A stretch of 9,665 nucleotides of DNA from Actinomycetota bacterium (GCA_005885165.1 VAXR01000073.1:1-9665), one strand, 5' to 3'. Counted from the stretch's first letter, positions 1 to 6,440 are shown. A program made the numbers and translations. The notes: generated by a model from the letters alone, not told the origin.

Positions 1-1241
1 TCATCGACGGCGGGGGAGGAATGCTCGTCTACGGCGGCCTGACGGTGAGCCGGAGCTCGATCAGCTCCAACAGCGCCAATCTGACAGAGACCAACAACTC
101 GGTCATAAACGGCGGTGGCGGTGTCTACACGCTGAGCCCGGCGGCCTTCTTTGACAGCACGCTCGCCAACAACTCGCTGACGATCAGCGCGGGGATGAAC
201 ACGATCGAGAGCGGTGGCGGCGCGCTCTACAACCTCGGCGGCACGTGGACGCTCTCAGGCACGACGATCGGCCCGAACAACTCGGCGTCGCTTACTCTCG
301 GCGGCGGCGCCAGCCAGGTACAGAACGGCGGTGGCGCCGTCTACGACCTCTCGAGCGGGCCGAATACAGGACCGAGGCTGAGTCGATCGACGATCGCGCA
401 GAACTCGCTCACCATCACCGGAGCAGGTCCAAGCGACGGCGGCGGCGGGATCATCTCGAATGGCGGCAAGGGAAGGCTCGCTGGGGTGACGATCGCGAAC
501 AACAGCGCGAGCGGCGCGCCGGGCGGCGGGATCTTCGCCGCTCAGGGGACGGGGTCGTCCGGGCCGTACACGTTCCAGGACACGATCATCGCCAACAACT
601 CCGCGGCGAGCGGCCAGAACTGCGCCGCGGCGAGCGGGGTAACGGGTGCGTTCGCCTCGGGCGGCTTCAACATCGAGAGCACGAACCAGTGCGGGCTGGG
701 GGCGGCGGGAGACCACGTGAACACCAACCCGCAGCTCAGGCTGCTGGCCAACAACGGCGGGCCGACGCAGACGATGGCGATCCCGACCTCGAGTCCTGCG
801 TTCGACAAGGGATCGAGCTTCGGCCTACTGAGCGACCAGCGCGGCGCAAAGCGACCGTTCAACTTCCCGACCATCTTGAACGCGGCGGCGCCCGGAGCCG
901 ACGGGTCCGACATCGGCGCCTTCGAGATCCAGCCCCGCAACGTCTTCAGCTTTGGTCAGCTGAAGCGCAACAAGCACAAGGGAACCGCGGTCCTGACCGT
1001 CAACGTGCCGGGTCCCGACTCCGGCGTCGTCGTCCTCTCGGGCGACAAGGTGAAGACGAAGACGAAGCATGCGGGCGGCGCAGGTCCGCTCAAGATCTCG
1101 ATCGTGCCGAACGCGACCGCAGAGGCCAAGCTCCTTACGGACCACAAGCTGAAGCTGACCGTGCATGTGACCTACACGCCCGACGGCGGCGGCGTGCCGC
1201 GCACGAAGAGCTTGAAGGTCAAGCTGGTCCGAAAGCCGTAG
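1..1241 (+). CDS. Choice-of-anchor-Q beta-helix secreted protein, 3' part (5' end outside window)
   Basis: The reading frame is open to the left edge (first full codon at 3), so the signal peptide and N-terminus are missing. The Met codon at 21 is internal, and residue numbers here count from it. About five imperfect coils of 28-38 residues each begin with a Gly-rich turn (near residues 31, 65, 103, 140 and 168) and carry an 'ANNS'-like Asn ladder 15-25 residues later, as in right-handed parallel beta-helices. Cys201 and Cys224 may form a disulfide. Residues 234-303 match the choice-of-anchor Q domain: NTNPQL, LANNGGPTQTMA, SSPAFDKG, DQRG and a closing DIGAFE. Residues 304-406 form a separate Lys-rich, beta-strand-like domain (GTAVLTVNVPGP, then a basic tail). 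I recall similar tails in secreted Thermoleophilia proteins but cannot verify this. No sortase motif or membrane anchor is visible. The likely role is at the cell surface or outside; the substrate is unknown. Confidence 0.85.
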   Translation, partial: IDGGGGMLVYGGLTVSRSSISSNSANLTETNNSVINGGGGVYTLSPAAFFDSTLANNSLTISAGMNTIESGGGALYNLGGTWTLSGTTIGPNNSASLTLGGGASQVQNGGGAVYDLSSGPNTGPRLSRSTIAQNSLTITGAGPSDGGGGIISNGGKGRLAGVTIANNSASGAPGGGIFAAQGTGSSGPYTFQDTIIANNSAASGQNCAAASGVTGAFASGGFNIESTNQCGLGAAGDHVNTNPQLRLLANNGGPTQTMAIPTSSPAFDKGSSFGLLSDQRGAKRPFNFPTILNAAAPGADGSDIGAFEIQPRNVFSFGQLKRNKHKGTAVLTVNVPGPDSGVVVLSGDKVKTKTKHAGGAGPLKISIVPNATAEAKLLTDHKLKLTVHVTYTPDGGGVPRTKSLKVKLVRKP

Positions 1242-1274
1242 GCCTTCGTCGCGCGAGCGGTCTGAAGGACGACG

Positions 1275-1293
1275 GGCGCGCGCTACCCGCGCC
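1275..1293. terminator. Weak hairpin between convergent genes
   Basis: GGCGCG (1275-1280) and CGCGCC (1288-1293) can pair around a 7-nt loop in the 79-nt gap between two converging genes. There is no T-run on either side, so a terminator role rests only on position. In DNA this GC-rich a 6-bp stem may be chance. Confidence 0.2.
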
Positions 1294-1320
1294 GCTGCAC
1301 ACCGCGGGCACGGTCAGCGT

Positions 1321-1965
1321 CTAGCGCGTTTCCGCGGAAACGCGGTCCACGCCGTCGAGCAGCCGCCAGTTGGCGCTGAGGACGCGCTCGGCCTCGGCCA
1401 CGAGCGCATCGTCCTCGCCGTCTCGATCGGGCGACGTGGCCGGTTCCCGCGCCTCGGCGATCGCCCCACGCGCCACGCGGGCGTGCTCGACGTCGAGCAC
1501 CGCGTGCACGTCGAAGTACCGCGTCGCGGGTCCCGGCTCGAACCCGTAGCGCTCCACGAGCCCGGTGCGCTTCGTCTCGGAGATCGCGGGCTGCGCGGAT
1601 TCGATTGCGTAGAGCGAGACCAGCGTCCTGAGCTCGGACCGGTCCGGATCCGCCCACGCACGGGCGCAGTCAGCCGTCTCCGGCAGCGGCTCGGCGCCCG
1701 ACGACCCGACAGCCTCCTGGAAGCCGGCCCACAGCGAGACGTGCGCCTCCTCCTCGGCGGCGTGCCGCTCGTTGCCGGTCGACGGAGACCGCCGCGCCAG
1801 GTCGCTGGTCGCGGCGGCGAGCGCCTCTACCGCGTAGGCATATTGGCCCGCGTAGAACGCGAGCTCCGGACGCGTCATCGTCCCCTCCGACCAGCGCAGG
1901 TAGAACGGATGGCGCAGCACGTTCCAGCGGTCGGCGACCGCGTCGAGTCGGTCCCAGAAGTCCAC
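1321..1965 (-). CDS. CADD/TenA-like heme-oxygenase-fold metal-dependent protein, candidate p-aminobenzoate synthase
   Basis: This is a 214-residue protein starting at GTG (1965-1963), chosen because a GGGAGGG Shine-Dalgarno site sits 4-5 nt upstream. It is all-helical in character and matches the CADD/PqqC/TenA-like fold. The N-terminal block HPFYLRW (19-25) is followed by EEEAH before VSLW (71-79), YAIES (119-123), ISETKRTGL (128-136), and YFDVHAVLDVEHA (150-162). The H154-x3-D158-x2-H161 spacing equals the H174/D178/H181 metal ligands I recall for Chlamydia CADD. E122 corresponds to E142 and H75 to H88; E71 or E72 probably replaces E81 in a shortened loop. Y22, Y38 and K132 align with CADD Y27, Y43 and K152, the residues linked to self-sacrificing pABA formation. 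Family membership is well supported; pABA synthesis for folate is inference. Alternatives are another heme-oxygenase-like diiron or Fe/Mn oxidase, or a TenA-like thiaminase relative. It is divergent from efp and no folate gene is nearby. Confidence 0.8.
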   Translation of the reverse strand: MDFWDRLDAVADRWNVLRHPFYLRWSEGTMTRPELAFYAGQYAYAVEALAAATSDLARRSPSTGNERHAAEEEAHVSLWAGFQEAVGSSGAEPLPETADCARAWADPDRSELRTLVSLYAIESAQPAISETKRTGLVERYGFEPGPATRYFDVHAVLDVEHARVARGAIAEAREPATSPDRDGEDDALVAEAERVLSANWRLLDGVDRVSAETR

Positions 1966-1968
1966 AAG

Positions 1969-1975
1969 CCCTCCC
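1969..1975 (-). promoter_or_regulatory. Shine-Dalgarno site of the CADD-like gene
   Basis: Read on the minus strand, GGGAGGG lies 4-5 nt before the GTG at 1965. It is the main reason to prefer that start, and the gene has a normal led mRNA, unlike efp opposite. Confidence 0.6.
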
Positions 1976-1992
1976 GTGTCGGTTCGCTCGGG

Positions 1993-1998
1993 AGACTA
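1993..1998 (-). promoter_or_regulatory. Possible -10 element for the CADD-like gene
   Basis: TAGTCT on the minus strand fits the actinobacterial TANNNT -10 pattern. Transcription would begin near 1986, giving a leader of about 20 nt that contains the Shine-Dalgarno site. No -35 resembling TTGACA is seen at the usual distance. Confidence 0.35.
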
Positions 1999-2030
1999 CG
2001 CGCGAGAGCGGCCGGGACGCCTCCCGCCCC

Positions 2031-2036
2031 TACACT
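2031..2036 (+). promoter_or_regulatory. Possible -10 element for efp, near-leaderless transcript
   Basis: TACACT fits TANNNT and ends 9 nt before the GTG start of efp at 2046. Transcription would begin at about 2043, leaving almost no leader. This agrees with the absence of any Shine-Dalgarno sequence before efp. There is no clear -35. This would be the main promoter of the efp-to-dxs operon. Confidence 0.4.
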
Positions 2037-2045
2037 CAGCGGCGC

Positions 2046-2606
2046 GTGATTTCGACGAACCAGTTCAAGAACGGAACCCATATCGAGGTCGACGGCACGG
2101 TCTTCAAGATCGTCGAGTTCCAGCACGTGAAGCCCGGCAAGGGTGGCGCGTTCGTGCGCACCAAGCTCAAGCGGACGAACGACGGCGCCGTGATCGACAA
2201 GACCTTCCGCGCCGGAGAGAAGTTCCGCCCGATCCGGACCGAGGCGCGCAAGATGCAGTTCCTCTACGCGGACGGCTCCGACGCCCACCTGATGGACCTC
2301 GAGACCTACGACCAGCTGACGATTCCGGAGGAACAGGTGCGCGAGCCGCTCAAGTGGGTCCTGCCGAGCGAGGAGGTCGACGTCCTCTACGTCGACGAGC
2401 AGCCCACGGACCTCCAGGTGCCGAGCGCCGTCGAGATGGCCGTGGAGGAGACCGAGCCGGGCGTGAAGGGCGACACGGCGTCGGGCGGCGGGGACAAGCC
2501 CGCGAAGCTCGAGTCGGGAGTGACCGTGCGGGTCCCGCTGTTCGTAAACGAGGGCGATCGGGTGCGCGTCGACACGCGCTCCGGCGAGTACGTCTCGCGC
2601 GCGTAG
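2046..2606 (+). CDS. efp: Translation elongation factor P
   Basis: EF-P binds between the ribosomal P and E sites and rescues ribosomes stalled at polyproline. The 186-residue length is standard. The start is GTG at 2046: translation begins ISTNQFKNG as in the family, and no Shine-Dalgarno site precedes it, consistent with leaderless translation. The N-terminal KOW-like domain (about 1-60) carries the tip loop KPGKGGAF (29-36), with Lys32 at the position modified in many bacteria. The central OB domain and the C-terminal OB domain follow; the latter contains the family signature EPGVKGDTASGG (137-148) and ends GEYVSRA. No EpmA, EpmB, YmfI-type or EarP gene is in the window, so the modification state is unknown. 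It is first in the operon, 12 nt before nusB. Confidence 0.96.
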   Translation: MISTNQFKNGTHIEVDGTVFKIVEFQHVKPGKGGAFVRTKLKRTNDGAVIDKTFRAGEKFRPIRTEARKMQFLYADGSDAHLMDLETYDQLTIPEEQVREPLKWVLPSEEVDVLYVDEQPTDLQVPSAVEMAVEETEPGVKGDTASGGGDKPAKLESGVTVRVPLFVNEGDRVRVDTRSGEYVSRA

Positions 2607-2618
2607 CGACGGCTGGCG

Positions 2619-3002
2619 ATGCGACGGACCGATCAGCGACGCGCGGCCGTTGTGGCGCTCTACCAACGTGACGTGACGGGCCGCCCGCTGAGCGAGCTCG
2701 TCGAGTCGCAGGCCACGCCTTTCACGCGCGAGCTGGTCGAGGGCACGGACTCGGAGATCGAGGAGCTCGACGCGCTGATCGCGCGGTACGCCGAGGGCTG
2801 GACGGTGGACCGGATCGCGCCGCTCGAGCGCAACATCCTGCGCGTCGCGCTGCACGAGCTGCGGAGCCGCGAGGACATCCCCGACGAGGTCGCTATCGAC
2901 GAGGCCGTGGAGGCTGCGAAGGAGCTGTGCGCCCGGGAGGCGCCGGCCTTCGTCAACGGCATTCTCGGCGCGGTCCAGCGCCAACGGGCGGCTAGCGCGT
3001 GA
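2619..3002 (+). CDS. nusB: Transcription antitermination factor NusB
   Basis: NusB with NusE (S10) binds boxA RNA and supports antitermination in rRNA operons. The 127-residue all-helical protein has the N-terminal basic segment RRTDQRRAAVVALYQRDVTG-like (2-21), as in the RNA-binding helix 1. It also has FTRELVEG (35-42), the core WTVDRIAPLERNILRVAL (61-78), IPDEVAIDEAVEAAK (87-101) and the closing FVNGILGAV (111-119), all family hallmarks. ATG 2619 is used; the preceding 12-nt gap after efp has only a weak ribosome site, so reinitiation from efp is likely. Its stop codon overlaps the GTG start of xseB by 4 nt. It is slightly shorter than the usual 130-140 residues but looks complete. Confidence 0.95.
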   Translation: MRRTDQRRAAVVALYQRDVTGRPLSELVESQATPFTRELVEGTDSEIEELDALIARYAEGWTVDRIAPLERNILRVALHELRSREDIPDEVAIDEAVEAAKELCAREAPAFVNGILGAVQRQRAASA

Positions 3003-3223
3003 ACGAGCAGCCCGCCTCGCCGACCAAGGACGAGCTCGACGCCCAGGTGGCCGAGCTCGAGCTCGCCGCCGCGCGCCTTCGCACGGAGGAGATGGAGCCC
3101 GAGGAGGCGGCCGAGCTCGTGGAGCGCTGCGCCGAGCTGGCCGCGCGCGCCGGCTCGGCGCTCGACCGGGAGGCCGACGCGCGAGCGGGCGACGCCGACC
3201 CCGGACAGGAGAGGCTTCTCTGA
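2999..3223 (+). CDS. xseB: Exodeoxyribonuclease VII small subunit
   Basis: XseB is the small helical subunit that packs along XseA in exonuclease VII, which degrades single-stranded DNA into oligonucleotides. The 74-residue product is of family length. Its region 12-60 has the expected two-helix layout: an ELDAQVAELELAAARLRT-type first helix, a short turn with MEPEEAAELVER (32-43, matching the usual 'LSLEEALELYE' segment), then a charged second helix with CAELAARAGSALD. Identity is inferred from this pattern plus its place between nusB and ispA, where xseB is often found. The start is GTG at 2999 in a GTGA overlap with nusB. The catalytic subunit gene xseA is not adjacent. An unrelated short coiled-coil protein is the alternative. 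Confidence 0.75.
   Translation: MNEQPASPTKDELDAQVAELELAAARLRTEEMEPEEAAELVERCAELAARAGSALDREADARAGDADPGQERLL
3207..3213 (+). promoter_or_regulatory. Shine-Dalgarno site that sets the ispA start
   Basis: AGGAGAG lies inside the 3' end of xseB and is followed after 6 nt by CTG at 3220. The spacing is ideal, and no ATG, GTG or TTG is in frame before 3337. The site therefore supports CTG as the ispA start. Confidence 0.6.
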
Positions 3224-4110
3224 CCGTCTCCTCCGCCGAGGCCGTCTTCCCGGTCGCCCTGCAGCAGAGGGTCGACTCCTACCTGGCCGGCCTGAGCTTC
3301 GCGCGCGAGCCCGCGACGGAGGGGCTCGACGAGGCCATGCGCTACTCGCTCCTCGCCGGCGGCAAGCGCGTCCGGCCGGTGCTCGCGCTCGCCACGGCCG
3401 AGGCTGTGGGCATGGACCCAGATGAGGTCCTGCCGCTCGCGGCCGCGATCGAGCTCATCCACACCTACTCGCTGATCCATGACGACCTCCCAGCGATGGA
3501 CGACGACCAGCTCCGTCGCGGCCGGCCCACCTGCCACGTGGCCTTCGGCGAGGACGTCGCGATCCTGGCAGGCGACGGACTGTTCGCCGAGGCCATGCGC
3601 CTGGTGGTCGAGCACCAGCCGGGCGAGCCTGATCGCGTCCTGGCCGCGCTGGGGCGCCTCGTCGACGCGGCGGGCGTCAGCGGGATGGTCGGCGGTCAGT
3701 TCATCGACGTGACGGTCACCGACGACCTCGATCCCGACCACCTCCGCCATCTTCACGAGCTCAAGACGGGACGTCTGATCGCCGCATCGGTGGAGTGCGT
3801 AATACAGCTGGGATCGATAACCGGACCTGCCACAATTGCTCTTCGTCGCTTCGCGGCGGAGCTTGGCGTGCTGTTCCAGATCGTCGACGACATACTCGAC
3901 GTAACCGGGAACGAGGCATCGCTCGGGAAGCCGCAGGGCTCAGACGAGCGGCACGGCAAGCGCACGTACGTGAGCGTCTTCGGACTGGAGCGCGCCCGCG
4001 AGCTCGCGCGTGAGTCGCACGCCAAGGCGCGCGCGGCGCTCGGCGAGGCCGGCGGCCGCACCGAGGCGCTGGAGCAGATAACCGACTACATCCTGACGCG
4101 ACAGAGATGA
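3220..4110 (+). CDS. ispA: Short-chain polyprenyl diphosphate synthase (farnesyl diphosphate synthase type)
   Basis: It condenses IPP with DMAPP or GPP to farnesyl diphosphate or a similar short prenyl diphosphate for quinones, carotenoids and undecaprenyl carriers. I start it at CTG 3220 (296 residues). That start follows a good Shine-Dalgarno site and gives the usual family length. The first ATG, at 3337, would begin at the conserved MRYSLLAGGKRVRP segment and delete the first helix pair. With the CTG start, the first Asp-rich motif is D88-D-L-P-A-M-D94 with RRG following, and the second is D223-D-I-L-D227 within FQIVDDILDVTG. The four-residue spacing in the first motif and Tyr at -5 fit bacterial FPP synthases; GGPP as product is not excluded. 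GKRTYVS follows near the C-terminus. A CTGA overlap links it to xseB and an ATGA overlap to dxs. Several ATA codons in its second half are unusual here. Confidence 0.93.
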   Translation: MTVSSAEAVFPVALQQRVDSYLAGLSFAREPATEGLDEAMRYSLLAGGKRVRPVLALATAEAVGMDPDEVLPLAAAIELIHTYSLIHDDLPAMDDDQLRRGRPTCHVAFGEDVAILAGDGLFAEAMRLVVEHQPGEPDRVLAALGRLVDAAGVSGMVGGQFIDVTVTDDLDPDHLRHLHELKTGRLIAASVECVIQLGSITGPATIALRRFAAELGVLFQIVDDILDVTGNEASLGKPQGSDERHGKRTYVSVFGLERARELARESHAKARAALGEAGGRTEALEQITDYILTRQR

Positions 4111-6074
4111 GCCCCAAGGACAGCGACGAGCGGACGAGCCTCCTCGACAAGATCGACGGGCCGGCCGACCTGCACGGTCTCTCGGACAAGGAGCTCCAGC
4201 AGCTGGCGCAGGAGGTGCGCGAGCTGATCATCGACACGATCGGCGAGGTCGGCGGGCACTTCGGCGCGAACCTCGGGACGTGCGAGCTCGCCGTGACGCT
4301 GCACAGCCTGCTGGATTCCCCGCGCGACAAGATCCTCTGGGACGTCGGCCACCAGGCGTATCCGCACAAGGTGCTGACCGGGCGCCGCGACCGGCTGAAG
4401 ACGATCCGCAAGTACGGCGGCCTTGCCCCGTTCTGCTCGATCGGGGAGTCCGAGCACGACATCATGGGCGCGGGTCACGCGTCGACGTCGGTCTCCTACG
4501 CGGTCGGGATCAAGGAGGCGATGCGTCAGGGCTTCGAGCCCGACGGCAAGGTCGTGGCGGTGATCGGGGACGGCGCTCTCACCGGCGGCGTCGCGTTCGA
4601 GGCGCTCCACAACGCAGGCGGCCTCGACGTGCCGATCGTGATCGTGCTGAACGACAACGGCATGTCGATCGCGCCCAACGTCGGCGCGCTCTCCCGCTAC
4701 TTCAACCGCATCCGGTTCCAGCCCGACCTCTATCGCGCGCGTGAAGCCGTCGAGACCGGCCTCACGAAGATCCCGGCGGGCATCGGCGAGCGATTCGAGC
4801 GGCTGGGCCCGCAGCTGAAGGAGTCGATCAAGGCGTTCTGGGCGCCGGGCCTGTTCTTCGAGGAGCTCGACCTCGCCTATGTCGGAGTGGTCGATGGCCA
4901 CGACGTCTCGGCGCTCCGGAAGTCGGTCGGCGAGGCCCTGAAGGCCGACCGCCCGGTGGTCGTCCACATCAAGACGGTGAAGGGGAAGGGGTTCGCTCCC
5001 GCCGAGGAGGGCGGCCTCGAGGGCATGGAGAAGTGGCACGCCGCGAAGCCCGCCTCGATCGTCAACCGCAAGGCGGCCCCGAAGAGCCCGGTTCCCGACA
5101 AGGTCGAGGCCGCGCCCCCGCCGCAGTACACGGCGGTCTTCGGCCGCGCGCTGGTCGAGGAGTGCCGGCGCGACGAGCGCATCGTCGGGATCACCGCGGC
5201 GATGAACTCGGGGACCGGCCTGAACATCCTCCAGGAGGAGATTCCGGAGCGCTACTACGACGTGGGCATCGCCGAGCAGCACGCGGTGCTCTTCGCCGCT
5301 GGCCTCGCGCTGGGCGAGATGAAGCCGGTCGCGGCGATCTACTCCACCTTCCTCCAGCGCGCGTACGACCAGATCGTCCACGACGTCTGCCTGCAGAAGC
5401 TCAACGTGGTCTTCGCTATGGACCGGGCCGGGCTCGTGGGCGACGACGGCCCGACGCACCACGGCGCGTTCGACATCGCGTACCTCCGCTGCCTGCCGAA
5501 CATCGTGCTGATGGCGCCGCGCGATGAGGCGATGCTGGTCGACATGCTCCGGACGGCGGTGACCTGGGACGACGGGCCGATCGCGCTGCGCTACCCGCGC
5601 GGCGAGGCCGAGGGCGTGCCGATTCCCTCGAAGCCGCGCGCGATCGACGTCGGTCGCGGGGAGATCCTTCGCGAGGGCGACCGCGTGGCGCTGCTCGGCT
5701 ACGGGTACGGAGTTCCCCTCGCGCTCCGGACGGCCGCGCTGCTCGAGGAGCACGACGTGGACGTGACGGTGGCCGATGCCCGCTTCGCGAAGCCGCTCGA
5801 CGCCGAGCTGATCTCGACCCTGGCGGCCGAGCACGAGCTCGTCATGACGATCGAGGACAGCGTGCTCCACGGCGGCTTCGGATCCGCCGTGGCCGAGCAC
5901 CTCGTCGACCGCGATCTCGCCTCGAACGTCCGCCTGCTGCGCGCCGGGTTGCCGGATCGGTACGTGACCCACGGCAAGCCCACGCTTCTCCACCAGGAGG
6001 TCGGGCTCACGCCGGACGCGCTCGCCGAGCGCGTCGTGCAGGCCGTGGGAAGCCGCTCGGGCGCGCTGGTCTAG
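4107..6074 (+). CDS. dxs: 1-deoxy-D-xylulose-5-phosphate synthase
   Basis: Dxs condenses pyruvate and glyceraldehyde 3-phosphate to DXP using thiamine diphosphate and Mg2+, the first and usually rate-limiting step of the MEP isoprenoid pathway. The 655-residue length is normal. Landmarks in order: LLDKIDGPADL (12-22), GGHFGANLG with His51, WDVGHQAYPHK (78-88), the ThDP/Mg motif GDGALTGG (154-161) to N182, VGIAEQHAVL with catalytic Glu390, DRAGLVGDDGPTHHGAFD (439-456), and the C-terminal transketolase domain with HGKP (622-625). HFGANLG replaces the more common HLGPNLG, a mild variation. ATG 4107 overlaps the ispA stop by 4 nt and has little Shine-Dalgarno sequence, suggesting coupling to ispA. 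Pairing with ispA places both ends of C15 precursor supply in one transcript. Confidence 0.97.
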   Translation: MSPKDSDERTSLLDKIDGPADLHGLSDKELQQLAQEVRELIIDTIGEVGGHFGANLGTCELAVTLHSLLDSPRDKILWDVGHQAYPHKVLTGRRDRLKTIRKYGGLAPFCSIGESEHDIMGAGHASTSVSYAVGIKEAMRQGFEPDGKVVAVIGDGALTGGVAFEALHNAGGLDVPIVIVLNDNGMSIAPNVGALSRYFNRIRFQPDLYRAREAVETGLTKIPAGIGERFERLGPQLKESIKAFWAPGLFFEELDLAYVGVVDGHDVSALRKSVGEALKADRPVVVHIKTVKGKGFAPAEEGGLEGMEKWHAAKPASIVNRKAAPKSPVPDKVEAAPPPQYTAVFGRALVEECRRDERIVGITAAMNSGTGLNILQEEIPERYYDVGIAEQHAVLFAAGLALGEMKPVAAIYSTFLQRAYDQIVHDVCLQKLNVVFAMDRAGLVGDDGPTHHGAFDIAYLRCLPNIVLMAPRDEAMLVDMLRTAVTWDDGPIALRYPRGEAEGVPIPSKPRAIDVGRGEILREGDRVALLGYGYGVPLALRTAALLEEHDVDVTVADARFAKPLDAELISTLAAEHELVMTIEDSVLHGGFGSAVAEHLVDRDLASNVRLLRAGLPDRYVTHGKPTLLHQEVGLTPDALAERVVQAVGSRSGALV

Positions 6075-6090
6075 CCGGCCCGCGCCGGCT
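6073..6090 (+). terminator. Hairpin at the dxs stop codon
   Basis: AGCCGGC (6073-6079) and GCCGGCT (6084-6090) form a 7-bp stem with loop CCGC, overlapping the dxs stop codon. There is no T-run, so if it ends the operon transcript it is a GC-rich, U-poor terminator or a 3'-end stabiliser. Confidence 0.35.
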
Positions 6091-6223
6091 CCGAGGTGTC
6101 CCGCCCGTACACGGTGCGCACGCGTCACGTCGTAGTGCTCGTGCGCTCGCGGCCCCCGCTCCTGCCCTGCGCGTCCCGCTCGGCCGGTCGCCGATCGCAG
6201 GCGCCTCCGGACGGCACCGAGCA

Positions 6224-6270
6224 GGCTGTCCTGAGTTAGCCACATATACGGTGGTCAAGTCAGGACAGCC
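6224..6270. repeat. 47-nt interrupted palindrome with perfect 11-bp arms
   Basis: The arms GGCTGTCCTGA (6224-6234) and TCAGGACAGCC (6260-6270) are exact reverse complements. The 25-nt centre continues the symmetry in part: TT/AA pair, and GCCAC (6239-6243) faces GTGGT (6251-6255) around an AT-rich loop. The centre is much richer in A and T than its surroundings. It could be a small transposon-end remnant or MITE-like element, a protein-binding operator, or an RNA hairpin. No target-site duplication is visible and no T-run follows, so a simple terminator is unlikely. Confidence 0.75.
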
Positions 6271-6440
6271 GCCTGTAGATGCGCAGAATGGACCCGCATC
6301 GAGGCGGGGTCGGCTCGCGTAGCGCTGCCGTAACGCGCTGAGCGGTGCGGCATCCGGGCTCCCCCTCGTCGCCCAATCGGACCAGGCCGGAATCCAGGGC
6401 GTGGCAGGGGCTGAGCGTGCCCACCCCGCCCGCAGACGCA

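Noticed and set aside
21..350. Gly-rich coding repeats as a DNA tandem repeat
   Set aside because: The GGCGGTGGCGGC-like blocks are spaced by whole protein coils and differ at the DNA level. They reflect beta-helix repeats, not a tandem array.
245..1324. 359-codon plus-strand frame overlapping the beta-helix gene
   Set aside because: Very Arg-rich and repeat-like, a frame-shifted reading of the Gly/Asn-rich repeats. The choice-of-anchor frame has clear motifs.
1875..2984. 369-codon minus-strand frame across efp and nusB
   Set aside because: It opposes two well-identified genes and has the low-complexity Arg/Leu/Asp/Val character of an antisense shadow.
4086..6245. 719-codon open frame on the minus strand
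   Set aside because: It is the mirror of dxs. The composition is Arg/Ala/Leu/His-rich with no domain, and the plus-strand dxs is certain.
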